NCBI GenBank assembly: GCA_020746835.1
Contig: JAGPNK010000031.1
Span: 1 to 64,000, forward strand
Length of the DNA stretch: 64,000 nucleotides
Source of the DNA: Stachybotrys elegans
Lineage: Eukaryota; Ascomycota; Sordariomycetes; Hypocreales; Stachybotryaceae
Reading direction: 5' to 3'
Of the stretch, positions 37,448 through 47,660 are shown in pieces. A program made the position numbers and the translations under genes. Under the pieces are notes generated by a model. The model was not told where the DNA came from and made no database searches. It worked only from the letters and a program-made list of their open reading frames with translations. Positions within the stretch are counted from its first letter, which is position 1. Each line of letters begins with the position of its first letter.

Positions 37448-38996
37448 CCCCTATAAGTATAAGGTTTAAAAGCCTTAAACTGTTTTTTTCCCTATAATTT
37501 CTAGCCTACTCTAGATCTATTCTTATAGACCGTTACTAACTACGTAGGTTCTCTATATTATATGCTTTCTCTATAGCTCCTTTGCATTATATATTAGCCT
37601 TTTTACACAACTATAGCTTTTAATATATTGCGTAGCTAGTGTATAGCTTCTGTATATAACTACAGCCTCTAATACATTAGCTCTCTGTATAATACTATAT
37701 TATAGGGGTATTAAGTATAGAATTTAGTAAAAACGTAGTAAAAGTAGTTAATTTAATAAAAACCAATAAAACCCCCATGTTGTGGTACAGTGGCATGGGT
37801 CTGGCTAGACCCACAGGGAAGACCCACAGTAGGTGGACCTACATTAAACAGTCCAGTGAGACTAGTCACTAGCTTAATCAATTGTTACGACCTAACCAAC
37901 AGAGGGAGTCACGGGACCAAGGGCCACGTGACTCATGCACGTCGACGGCGCCCGATCGACACCGGTCGACGCGGGACGACGGCATGCACGTCGATGGAGA
38001 TCGGTCGACACCGATCGACCCTGATCGACGTGAGAGAACACAACTATATAGAGTAGAGCGAGTGCTGCAAGCCCCATTGAAGTACTCGCCAGCTATCAAT
38101 ACAACTTGGTTACACTCCTACCTTTGGTAGACAGCACATTACCAGACGTAACGCTACGACCGACACTGTGACATAAACCCGACTCGGCCCTTTGGGACCC
38201 CAGTCACCGATCTACCCTAACCTACCCTACACCCAGGATAGGCCGGATCGTTACATCAATCATCAATCTCATCACTTGCATACGTCGCATAACACCCCAA
38301 TTAAAATACCTAAGCTAATTCTATTGGGGCTCCTAAATCAAGCTATATATTTCTATAGTCCTATAGTTGTTTATAGTTATTAATATAGCTAGTTTCTATT
38401 CCTAGTCTTTTATATAGCCTAGAGTTCTTCCTTTTCTTTACTTCTTTTCTACACTTTAGGCATAATTATTTATTAAAATGAGTATATCTTAGAAATATAT
38501 AAAAGTTATTCTATTATATACCCCTTAGAATAACTTATCTTATAGATACCTAAGGGTAGAGTTTAGAGCCTTAGGTCTTTAATAGTCTTTAATAGTACTA
38601 GCTAGGGTTACTACTACTATATCTATAGCTACATAATTGTTATAGTAGTTATTTAATTCTATTTTAGTATTAATTTTAGTAAATATAAGTTTAAGTAATA
38701 TAGATAAGGAATTTATCTCTTTTAAGCTAGGGGCCTAAAGGCTTTATATAGCTATAGACTAGTAGATTAAGCCTTTCTATATTAGCAGCTTAGAGTAATG
38801 GCTTTTTTAGTGTTATTAGTTAAGGCTTTCTATTTATATTATAACCTTATCGTTGTAGCTAGTAGTATTCACTCTCTAGATATAATTATAGTTATAGTTA
38901 TAAAGAGGCTTTTATAATGTTAATAACCCTATTTAATAAGTTAACTAAAGCTTTCTAGCTAGGCACTGTTAGTTGGAGCCTTCTATTTAGCTATTT
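37448..38996 (+). mobile_element. X copy interrupted by a solo LTR
   Basis: X starts at CCCCTATAAGTATAAGG and continues beyond the solo LTR (37,778-38,294) to about 38,996. It ends there without the final X segment. RIP-mutated on both sides of the unmutated LTR. Confidence 0.7.
37778..38294 (+). mobile_element. Solo LTR (517 bp), unmutated
   Basis: Begins TGTTGTGG and ends CATAACA. The exact 5-bp duplication CCCCA is at 37,773-37,777 and 38,295-38,299. GC-rich and CpG-rich, with clustered GTCGAC and ATCGAC motifs at about 37,937-38,030. Its start matches the Gypsy LTRs at 31,022 and (minus strand) 25,077. It sits within RIP-mutated X, so it is younger than that X. Overlapping frames of 60-90 codons inside it are not genes. 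Confidence 0.9.
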
Positions 38997-39339
38997 CCTA
39001 GGCTAAAGATATTTAATTACCTTTAAAAATAATTCGCCTTTTATTCCTTTTATTTTCTAGTAAAATTTTTTTAAATAGTTAAAAGCCCTTTAAAAGGCTT
39101 AAATAACTTAGTTTATTATATAATATAAACTATTAGCAATACTATACCTTAAAGGCCTCTTAGAATAATTAGACTTACTTAGATAATCTAGCTATATATA
39201 GCCTTAGGCCCTTAGCAGGTTAGCCTTAGAGGGTTAGCTCAGTACTACCCCTCGCGTTTTCATTGGTATTATCTATTAAGCATTAGTAATAGAGAGTAAA
39301 TTATATAGCAATAGTATAGCTAGAAAAAAGAGAAAAAGA

Positions 39340-39840
39340 GAGATATATAATAGAAAGAGAAATAGCCTTCTTATACATATTTCGTAAACTTTACTCTAGG
39401 GTTAGCCTTATAATTATATATTCCTAGCCTAATATCGCTATTGTACCATCTATAGCTATAGTTATTATATATCTAAGGACTTCTGCTAGAATTATAATAG
39501 TATACTAACCTTAGTATATTACTCTTAGTAAGTTACCTTTAAGGCCAGCCTTATTAGAGCACACAGCCAGCCTTATTAGAATACACTAAATAGGCCAATA
39601 AATAGTATATATATATTAAGTCTACTAACTATAGGCTCCCCTAGCTATATATACTTTTACTGTTATTATTACTACTATAGCCTCTTTATTATTCTTTAGC
39701 TTTAGCTAATGGAAAATATTATCTATAAACCCTTTATTTTTTAATACTATTCTTTAGTTTTATAAATACTAAGATTACTATTACTTATATATACCATTAT
39801 TCTTTTTTAATACGATATATATACCTACTATATTATATAA
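39340..39840 (+). repeat. Repeat Y, copy 4
   Basis: Starts GAGAGATATATAATAG and follows the Y order: a TTCGTAAACTTTACTC block, a GCCAGCCTTATTAGAGCACA block and a CTCCCCTAGC block. AT-mutated. 38,997-39,339 just before it holds AT-rich sequence with no recognisable feature. Confidence 0.55.
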
Positions 39841-39851
39841 TATAAAAATAT

Positions 39852-40123
39852 AATAAAGAAAAGAATATATAGTAAAGAGTATAAGTAGTAAAAAGTAAAT
39901 AAATAGTAGAGATATTATTTAGTATTTTAAGAACTAATATAGTTCTAAATAGTTAAGAGAAATAATAATGCTATTATTAGGCATATAGGGTAGCTAACTA
40001 ATCAAGCGGCTAAGTAGCTAAGCTATAAGTGGCTATAAGGAATATTATACTTGACTTCTCTACCCCTACTGTTTATTTGCTCTCTACGACTTACACTTCA
40101 CACTGCACATTCTTTTCCTTGTT
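39852..40123. mobile_element. Two X terminal fragments in opposite orientation
   Basis: 39,852-40,039 is a minus, mutated X terminus. About 40,054-40,123 is a plus, GC-preserved terminus ending CCTTGTT, flanked by ATATTATACTT and ATATTTTACTT (one mismatch). 40,124-40,504 is AT-rich with homopolymer runs and no feature. Confidence 0.55.
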
Positions 40124-40518
40124 ATATTTTACTTTTAGAATACATTGTATTTTACTTTTAACCCAAACTAACTACTATTTTCGTTTAAAGATTTATATAA
40201 ATAAGTTTTTCATCCGTTAAGAAAGTATTTACTACTGAAACAATTTTACTATAGTTTTTTTTTTCTTTTTTCTTTTTTATTTATTGTTTTTTTTTTAAAG
40301 AAAGAAACTTAAAGTAATGAAAATAATAATATTTATTTCTCTTCTTTTAAAATTATCTATTATATTAGATAATTCTTTGCTTTATATTTATTTACGTTCT
40401 TTAGGGGGTGGGGGGGGGTTAATATTTTAGCTACTAATGTAAAGGTTTTCATTTAATTAATAAAATATATTTAATTATATAAAAAGGTAAATATTTCTTA
40501 AATAATACTAGGCTACTT

Positions 40519-40750
40519 TCACATGCCGGGCACACGGCCAGTGTGGCTTGTGACGGTGCTCGCAGCCACCTGTGGCTCGGCCGCTCGGCCAGTCGGCTAC
40601 CCTGTACGCAAGGGCAGCCTGACGATGGCCTCGGTGTTGTTTCTCTCTACTGTTTACGACTGCATTGGTTGCCGGGGCACTAGGCACCACCTCTACTGTT
40701 TATTTGCTCTCTACTGCTTACACCCTACACTGCACACTTTTTTCCTCATC
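40519..40750 (+). mobile_element. GC-preserved 232-bp X fragment with exact 14-bp duplication
   Basis: From TCACATGCCGGGCACACGG to CCTCATC. ATACTAGGCTACTT flanks it exactly at 40,505-40,518 and 40,751-40,764. The constant end is intact and the other end is a truncation inside X. This is the clearest X insertion. The two antisense frames of 60-80 codons in it are by-products. Confidence 0.93.
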
Positions 40751-40942
40751 ATACTAGGCTACTTATTTTAGAATCTATATAAGCATAACTAACTTTATTA
40801 GGCCGGTATATGAATTATATAAAGGAAATTAATACTAATAGGGAATCTATAGTAAAGGGTTAATTTAGACCTACAAATAGTATAATATAATGTAGATTGA
40901 TATTAATAAATACTTTATTTGAGCTAATTAAAAGTTTGAATA

Positions 40943-42204
40943 TCCTCCCGTGCATGAGGTTTACAAAGCTTGAACAGTTTGTTTTTCAGTCTTTTTTCTG
41001 GCCTCCCCTGAAACCGTGCTGGTAGACCGTTGCTGACTAAGCGGGTTCCCGCATCACGTGACCAGAGCCTACGATCACGGCTCCTTCGCGTCACATGGTA
41101 CGCACCTCGGTTCTTTTGGTCACTGCCCTCATACAAGGCTAGTCAGCCTTCTCACACAACCGCAGCTTCTTCGCAGCTTCCTGCGTAGCCTTCCGCACAC
41201 GACTACGGCTTCCGACACATCGTACAGTACCCCTCAGCTTCCGCACATGACTACGGCTTCCGACATATTGCCTGTGCGTGCAGACTGACCGTCTAAGCGC
41301 TTTGGCTACTGCAGTCTGTTGTACGTCGTTCGTCTAGCTCTTCTCAGACCACTCTCTACGATGGTATCGGCATTCGACCAAACGTCACGTCATAGAGCAT
41401 TGGGCACACGATTTGGTGAGGCAGCGAAAATGATCAATTCAACAAAAACCGACAAAAATACCCAAGCCAATCTCGTTAGGGCCCGGTACACAGCTATGGC
41501 TTGGTCTCGCGAACCCCCTTGACCTGCTGGCCAAAGGATTTCTGTTCTGATAGCTGGGCCTTCTTCCCCTTTCTGCCGTGCCGCTTGTTGTGCGGCCCCG
41601 GGGCTCGGGGGGGAGGAGGTCGGCAGGAATCATCCTGTTGTATACCGTCAGCAACACCGTCATTGGATGACTTGGAGAAGACCCCTCGGGCCGACTCACC
41701 TTGCGGATGACTGGCGGAGGGGAGGGGGCTTTCTGGGGCGACAGCCGTGGCTGCCGTAGCTGTTTGCGCAGCGGTGCTCGAATGGATGTTCATTTTGGGA
41801 GACGTTGTAGGGATACGGATGAGGAATTGATGTCTCTCGAGGCGGGGGCTCAGAGGCTTTATGTCGCCGTGGGAGGCAGATGAGGCTTTTCTTTGTCGGC
41901 AGCCTGGAGCGATGGCTTTTCCAGCGCCGTCAGTCGAAGCTTTCCATTAGCATCGTGGCGTTCTCCATCTGGGCACAGTCACAGGAAGGCTTCTGAAGCG
42001 TCGGCAACCTTATTCGGTGAATGAGTCTACGAGAGGCCAGCTCGATATCGCGTCGCATCGTGCCTGCGGATGTGTGGCTTGTGACATCGCAGCCATCTGT
42101 GGCTGGACCAGTCGGTTACCCTGTACGCCTGACGATGGTCGTCGTTTCTCTGTTTATTTGTTCTATACTACTTCCACCTTACACTGTATACTCTTTTCAT
42201 CGTC
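40943..42204 (+). mobile_element. Least-mutated full-length X copy, at the isochore border
   Basis: It starts TCCTCCCGTGCATGAGG, aligns along its length with the AT-rich X copies and ends CATCGTC (counterpart of CCTCATC), 1,262 bp. GC-rich with few transitions, but lacking about 100 bp near its end that other copies have. No duplication is visible at its ends. It carries the small minus-strand frame at 41,494-41,793. It lies just beyond the AT/GC switch. Confidence 0.85.
41494..41793 (-). CDS. Small X-encoded protein, possibly spliced, function unknown
   Basis: Open from ATG at 41,793 (MNIHSSTAAQTATAATAVAP...) for 99 codons if unspliced. An intron is suggested by a GTGAGT donor just after codon 31 and a C-rich tract ending CGAG. 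Splicing would join the Ala/Pro/Ser-rich first part to a basic tail containing GRKGKKAQLS. Two independent X copies support it. The copy at 22.5-23.8 kb has ATG, 28 open codons and a GTAAGT donor at the same place, with RKGKKA beyond a CTTCTTCTAG acceptor. The copy at 33.4-34.7 kb is open for 71 codons ending at the same donor. The frame is antisense to the polarity deduced from X truncations. No domain is recognised. It may be a true element protein or a conserved accident. Confidence 0.4.
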   Translation of the reverse strand: MNIHSSTAAQTATAATAVAPESPLPSASHPQGESARGVFSKSSNDGVADGIQQDDSCRPPPPRAPGPHNKRHGRKGKKAQLSEQKSFGQQVKGVRETKP

Positions 42205-45179
42205 ACAAGACATACAGTCCAAGGTGCCGGTAACAGTACGCTACTGCAGTACGCTACTGCAATTGCCCGAGGGATGCGTTGTCGGCCTGCATTTAGAAGA
42301 CCGAGCGAGAGGCGAGCGAGAGGCAAGCCGAGGCACAAAGCAGAAGGGGTAAGCCATTACATTGCACAGATGAACTGCTTCTGTCCTATTTGGCAACATC
42401 TCCCCCGTCGCTCACATTTGCCTGCTTCGCCTCTATCCCAGCACTAACTCTCCCCCCCTCTCCCCCCCCCGGGGTGTCTGGTGGCATCTTCCATCGGATA
42501 ATAATAGAACCCTACGTTTACGGAGAGTCAGCGCAATTATAGAGGAGAAGATGTCGCAAGGTGTCTTACTTCAGTCTTGTCGACTTGGGTATCGAGGGAG
42601 GAGGGATCGAGGGAGGAGGGACCGAGGGAGGAGGGAACGATGATGACTTTTTTCTCAGCATGAGGGAGAATACGGAGTAGAGGCACTTCGCCGGCCGTGT
42701 TCGGAACCGTGTTCGAGATAGATCTCGTGATTTCACTCCATGTAGGCTCAAGACTTTCTGCGTGTTTCGTACCGGTTGTGCCAGCCGGTGCTGGCTCCCC
42801 CCTTCGGATAACAGCAGACCCCTATGTTTGCCGGGCGTCAACGCAATCCTACGGGAGAAAAGGTAGTAGGGTGTCCTACTTCATTCACGACGATATGGGT
42901 ATTGGGCGAGGTCATAATGATGATATGCCCACGGTGCGGCTGGCCAATACGTAGATGATGCCCTGTACATTACAATGAGCCGGGGATATAGGGGGATATA
43001 GGGGTCGGACAGAGGCAGTATGCACCAATGCTCTTTCCCGCAAACCCTCGGTTAACCATCATCAACGCGTGTTCGGCGCCGAAACTCAGGGGAGATCGAA
43101 TATTTACTGTATCTTCTGCACCGATATTCGTGGACGTATGGCTAACCATGACTGTGAGGCAGCGACAGAGAGTACGCGAAAATATTGAAGTAGGCGTTGG
43201 ATAGACGTAAACATGAGCTGAGCCTTACGATAAGGGTCAGCAGGGCGCACCTGTCGTTGAAAGTCGTCTCAAAGCGCGTAACGCGGGTTAGGCGAATGTC
43301 CGGCCAAGCCAACCGGTTGCCAATGAAGATGCGAGGAGTACATCAAGGCGTAGTATAGGGGCTCCTTTCCAGGGCTGGGGCTGGAGGATTAGGTTGTACC
43401 TGGGGGATGAGTGGAGGGCGGGAGAGGATGGAATGACTGATGGCAAGGCGAGTATGTACGGCCGGCAACAGGCCGACAACACGGCACAACACTTGTAGAC
43501 TACCTGCAGGAGAGTCGATATACTTCGCCAATACCACATGCCCAGGGGCTGGACGCGTCGACACGCGCCCTGTTGGACTAGGCCCCCCGGTTCCCTATCG
43601 ACACTGTACACAGAGTACTTCCATTTGTTCATTGCGCCCTGGCTTTTATGAGGGTGGTTGTTATGCACCGCTTATGATGGGCTTATGATGGATATCCATA
43701 ACCGTCGCCCACTGCCATCACCCACTGCCAAGTCGCCTGTCTGTGCAGCCGACACGCGCGCACGCGTCTCGGAGCTCTGAAAGCGCATCACCACCGTCGC
43801 TCCCGTTATGACGTCGGATTGCTGAGAATCACATTGTCTCCGCTCCTCCGCTTGCATGTACATCGACTCTCCTGCGCCTGTCTTGCCTGCCCTGCTTCAC
43901 ATCAATGATCATGCAGTCCGGCTAGGTTGGACGTCCAAGGTAGAGCAGAGAGTGCTTGCCCGTTAGTCCCCCTTGCCTTTGTACCTGCCAACCTCCTGCC
44001 ACTGTCCTGCAATTGGGCTCTTGGCCAAATCACCCCACCACTTCTCGACTCCTTTTCTCTCCTATAAACATCGTTTTGGGGGGACTCTGGGCGTTTGCCT
44101 CGAGCATTCAACGGGTATTGGTATCATCCAGTTCCTCTTTAAGAACCGCCAGCTTGTCGAAGAGGACGACATCATGACCGATCCCTTCGAACCCGGTAAA
44201 TAGCCGAACCCGGTAAATAGCAATGCAACCTGCTTCGTCATGAGGTCATCGAGCCGCTGAGGGAAGCTATCCGCCAGTGTTGGCAGGATTGTGGCGATGG
44301 CCATGGGTGGGGAGCTGTCGTGGCCATGGTGGCCAGGTGGCCTCGAGAGTCGCTGCAAGTTGATGGGTGAGGCTGATCGAGCGTTCTGTGTATCTATTGG
44401 GGCTTCTCTGCTCATCCGATGAGCTCTATCCGTCAGTATAGAACAACCCCAGGGAGGGAAGAGACGGCTGACACCTTCGTTTGTTGACGTCTGCTCTCTA
44501 GGTTTGCGTCCAAGGCTCTGTTAACAACCAAAGCATATCGTGCCGGCTATCATTCTTTGTAGACAGATCTCAAGAACAAATCGCCTAGGGAATTGCTTGC
44601 GGCCAGCCTCAAATCTCCTCAAACCTGGAGCGCTCGTGCTTCCCAGCAGACAGCAGAGACGAGTTCAAGCAGCGGGGTGGGATGCGATAATGCCTTGTTG
44701 CCTAAGGCATCAGCAGCCACATCCACGTTGCGAGGAATACCTGGATCCCTGTAGGCACCTTCTCCAGATTACTTCAAGCCGTTCAACAGCGATCAACTGT
44801 TCATCTAGATCATCCTTATATCAGCTCATTACCTCTATCTTCTGGTACCTGGACTGACCACTTAACACCTGGCTGCGTCGCACGACAGCGTAGTACATGT
44901 CCAGCCACGGTATGACATCCGATGCAGCTTGAGACCGTCTAAGGGGTCGGCTTGCGCAACCATTTGTTGGATTGACCAGCCAACCCTTTGCCCATCAACT
45001 TGGCGAGCGGTAGCGGGAGGCGCTTGGACCCTCTCTCCGAGATGGCGCCGTTGCGTCGCCTTTTCACCAGATAATATCCCTTGGACATGCACAAGATGAT
45101 TTGCGCGACTTGAACGCGTTGCAACCAGCAGTGGCTGTGCCAACAGTAGCTACAAGGTAGCATGCTCATCATAGCATGC
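42205..45179. other. Gene-poor GC-normal stretch with degenerate repeats
   Basis: No supportable gene. It contains the diverged direct repeat at 42,495-42,909, a 15-bp minisatellite (about 42,595-42,640, three units), a tandem CGAACCCGGTAAATAG pair near 44,187-44,220, and a possible Gypsy RNase H end (ALSRK motif) near 43,025-43,060 on the plus strand. Overlapping frames on both strands have no protein-like support. It is probably old transposon debris. Confidence 0.5.
42495..42909 (+). repeat. Diverged direct repeat, two copies about 310 bp apart
   Basis: 42,495-42,599 and 42,805-42,909 share order and length, starting CGGATAAYARYAGA. Their differences are mostly transitions. Function unknown; possibly paired LTR-like remnants. 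Confidence 0.55.
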
Positions 45180-45414
45180 TCATCAGGGCTCAGCTAGCGC
45201 CACCACCTGGTGTAGAGGGAAAGGGAAAGGGTAGGATGGGAAGGTCTACCCTATACCGGCTGTAGTGATGTCTTGATGGTGGACTCCATCTCCCGCTTCG
45301 TAGTGCCTCCGGCAGGCTCAGCAGCTCCGGCATCGCCCCTGCCGAGACTGTCCCGTTGGGACACGCTCGTCCTCGCTGACTTCCATCCCGTCAGCATGCC
45401 GACAGATCAGAGGC
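45180..45414 (+). repeat. Left arm of a perfect 235-bp inverted repeat
   Basis: Starts TCATCAGGGCTCAGC and ends CAGATCAGAGGC. By eye it is identical, base for base, to the reverse complement of 46,090-46,324. Part of the arm resembles 54,300-54,360, next to Gypsy integrase debris, so it may derive from a Gypsy LTR or flank. No target duplication lies outside the arms. Confidence 0.9.
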
Positions 45415-46089
45415 ACATCGGTCCGGGAGTGATATGCCATCGAATATGACAGCTTGGCCTGGGCCAGTTTCAACATGCCACGTTGCTGCGGGAAACCGAA
45501 GCCCTTAACTGGGAGTAATTGCCATCGAGATACTCCAGTTTGTCCTCATACAGGCTCGGGACACGATCTTTCCTCCTTCCGGTGCGTCGACGGACTTCGA
45601 AGTCGGCTCAAGCAGGGCCTCTTTGCTGAACCTGTCGACGATCGGTGGTCGACAAGGCCGTGATGAAGCTCATCGGATAAATATTGTGGGGGGGGGGGGG
45701 GCATAGCCGGTGGTAGCGGCGGAATTTCTTCTCCAGGGTTGACGGAATCACGAAGTGGGGGATGAACTTACCAAGCTTGCCGTGTCTTATATGACTGCCG
45801 TCATGAATTGCGTCGGGATTTCGTTCTCACGACTGCCGAGAGTATAACGTCAAATCAGGGTGAGACTCTGCGGTGAGGCAGCCCGAATCCGGTCGGGAGG
45901 TGTTTGGTTCTACTCAATCTGCTAGATGATCGGCAACCAGGTGATGTCTGCGCGCGTCCTTCTAACGAAAGGGTGGTATAGCTGGACGGGGTATGCCGTC
46001 AGCGTTGGGGGATCTACAAGTAGACCACTAGGGGTGGGTTTGATAATGGTCCGCGGTTCTGGGCGATATCCAGGCATGTCGTCAAGTTC
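45415..46089 (-). pseudogene. Inverted-repeat spacer containing Gypsy integrase debris
   Basis: On the minus strand about 45,540-45,680 matches the plus strand of the integrase remnant at 54,080-54,200, including a degraded D.F.K integrase segment. A run of 14 G lies near 45,688-45,702. The rest of the 675-bp spacer has no recognised feature. Any coding value is lost. Confidence 0.6.
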
Positions 46090-46324
46090 GCCTCTGATCT
46101 GTCGGCATGCTGACGGGATGGAAGTCAGCGAGGACGAGCGTGTCCCAACGGGACAGTCTCGGCAGGGGCGATGCCGGAGCTGCTGAGCCTGCCGGAGGCA
46201 CTACGAAGCGGGAGATGGAGTCCACCATCAAGACATCACTACAGCCGGTATAGGGTAGACCTTCCCATCCTACCCTTTCCCTTTCCCTCTACACCAGGTG
46301 GTGGCGCTAGCTGAGCCCTGATGA
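46090..46324 (-). repeat. Right arm of the perfect 235-bp inverted repeat
   Basis: Reverse complement of 45,180-45,414 with no mismatch found. It is followed by a short GATGATGA-rich run. The whole palindromic unit spans 45,180-46,324 (1,145 bp). Confidence 0.9.
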
Positions 46325-46638
46325 TGAGGATGATGAAAATGATGAGACAAGTCAACGAAGGCGACATCTCGAGCTCCATGATTGGGGGCCACGGTCCCCT
46401 CATATCAATCAATTAGGTTATGTAGTATTAGCCCATGTCGATATCATGGCAGGACAGGATTGGATGCACATGGCTTTGGCCGCATCCAATTTCGCTGTCT
46501 GGCCGAATTGGATCGGAAGAATATTCACCCGAAACGCGTAGTGCGCCTAGTACCTTCATCATCTGACGTAGCGACAAATCATTCGCACCAAAGCCTCATT
46601 GTTACTACTATCCATCATCATCAGCGCCGCGACGCACT

Positions 46639-47660
46639 ATGGTCGAATCGTTGTCTATGAGACAAATTATCCAAAGCCATCAGAGGGGACGACTTGCTGT
46701 TGATCCCTTGTGTTGGACCGCTTGTCACCTCCAGCTACTGCAATGTTCCTTTACTGACCCTGTAGAAGCATCGCCAACAGCACGACGTGACTTTGCGAAG
46801 CGAAATGGGCTCTGTTTTATCCTTCGCACGCTCGAGTCCCGGAAAGCGGCCGGGCGTCGTTCCGGCATAAATAATCTGATTTCCCATGCCGAATGTCCGC
46901 TCAAGTCTCGGTAAGGATACGCAGGCTCTCTTCAATGCACTTACTGACCGGGTTTCTTGCTTCCAGACAAAACTTATCCTTCCACTTCAACTCACGTATC
47001 TACAAACTCGAGTGCACCGCCTTCTACGACCGACGACAAGCGCAGTCTCCCGCCATTGCAGCCTACATAGACCGAGAGTGGATATCCCAAATGCGCCGCG
47101 AAGCCCTATACCCTAGAGACGATATGAACGGCAATAACGTCAAAGGGCTCGAGGTGTATAGGAAGATGCTTCATTCAATTACACCCGAGAACCCTATAGC
47201 CGAACCATATGTTCTTGCCATGTTAATAGGTATGGCCCAGGAACAACAAATAGCGGGCTTGATATCTCCGAGCCAGCAGGATGAGCAGCTGAGTCACAAT
47301 CCTGTATTCAATGTGCGTCACTTGAACACCCTAGCACTTCCTCTACTCACCATGGCATGACTGTAGGTTCGAGTACTAGTGTCTTCGAAGGACAAGGAGA
47401 AGATGCACCTCTATTGCGCCGACTTTACCTCTGCGTTTCTCCGGAAGCTAGACGATCTCGACCTACCTGCGGAGCCGTCAGTGGTCTCGATTCGGATCAT
47501 AGCAATACCTTACGAGCCACATGAGTCTCTTCGCGATCGCCTTTTCTCTATCTTGCTCCCTTCTCAGCTGGAGGGAAAGCGCCATGTAACAGAGGGAGGT
47601 GGTAAATCCCAGCAGATAGGACAGGGGGTCGAAGGCCATGTTCCAATATCATGCCCTTAA
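46639..47660 (+). CDS. Hypothetical fungal protein, three exons
   Basis: Model: join(46639..46910, 46967..47312, 47367..47660). Intron 1 (56 bp) has GTAAGG, a CTTACTGAC branch region and TTCCAG. Intron 2 (54 bp) has GTGCGT and CTGTAG. Both junctions keep frame: CG|A gives Arg, then QNLSFHF; and AAT|GTT gives ...PVFN-VRVLVSSKDKEKM. The product is about 303 residues. The middle reads AAYIDREWISQMRREALY, then LHSITPENPIAEPYVLAML, then a beta-strand-rich C-terminus. From memory this resembles uncharacterised multi-copy proteins of Pezizomycotina, which I could not check. A frameshifted relic of the same family lies at 57,395-57,600. The start is the weakest part; ATG at 46,886 is out of frame with exon 2. 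No membrane segment or catalytic motif is recognised. Confidence 0.55.

Larger units (their letters stand above)
1..40800. other. AT-rich, RIP-mutated transposon compartment
   Basis: The whole stretch is strongly AT-rich, full of TA steps and nearly free of long open frames. Recognisable transposon proteins read through many TAA/TAG codons where CAA, CAG or TGG would be expected, on both strands. This is the C-to-T (CpA to TpA) signature of repeat-induced point mutation in ascomycetes. Short GC islands inside it (for example at 2.3, 7.8, 22.0, 31.0, 31.6, 37.9 and 40.6 kb) are unmutated LTRs or short X copies. No host gene is supportable here. Confidence 0.9.

Noticed and set aside
37790..38130. 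Several overlapping frames of 60-88 codons on both strands
   Set aside because: They lie wholly inside the solo LTR 37,778-38,294, overlap each other antisense, and owe their openness to its GC-rich composition.
41501..41883. Plus-strand frames within the X copy at 41 kb
   Set aside because: They are not preserved in other X copies and run antisense to the frame that is shared between three copies.
43288..45172. Frames of 60-126 codons on both strands
   Set aside because: Mutually overlapping, without motifs or splice logic; the area looks like decayed repeat sequence.
47361..47375. GGTTCGAGTAC resembling a tRNA B box
   Set aside because: It spans an exon start of the gene at 46,639, has no A box upstream at tRNA distance and no cloverleaf can be drawn.
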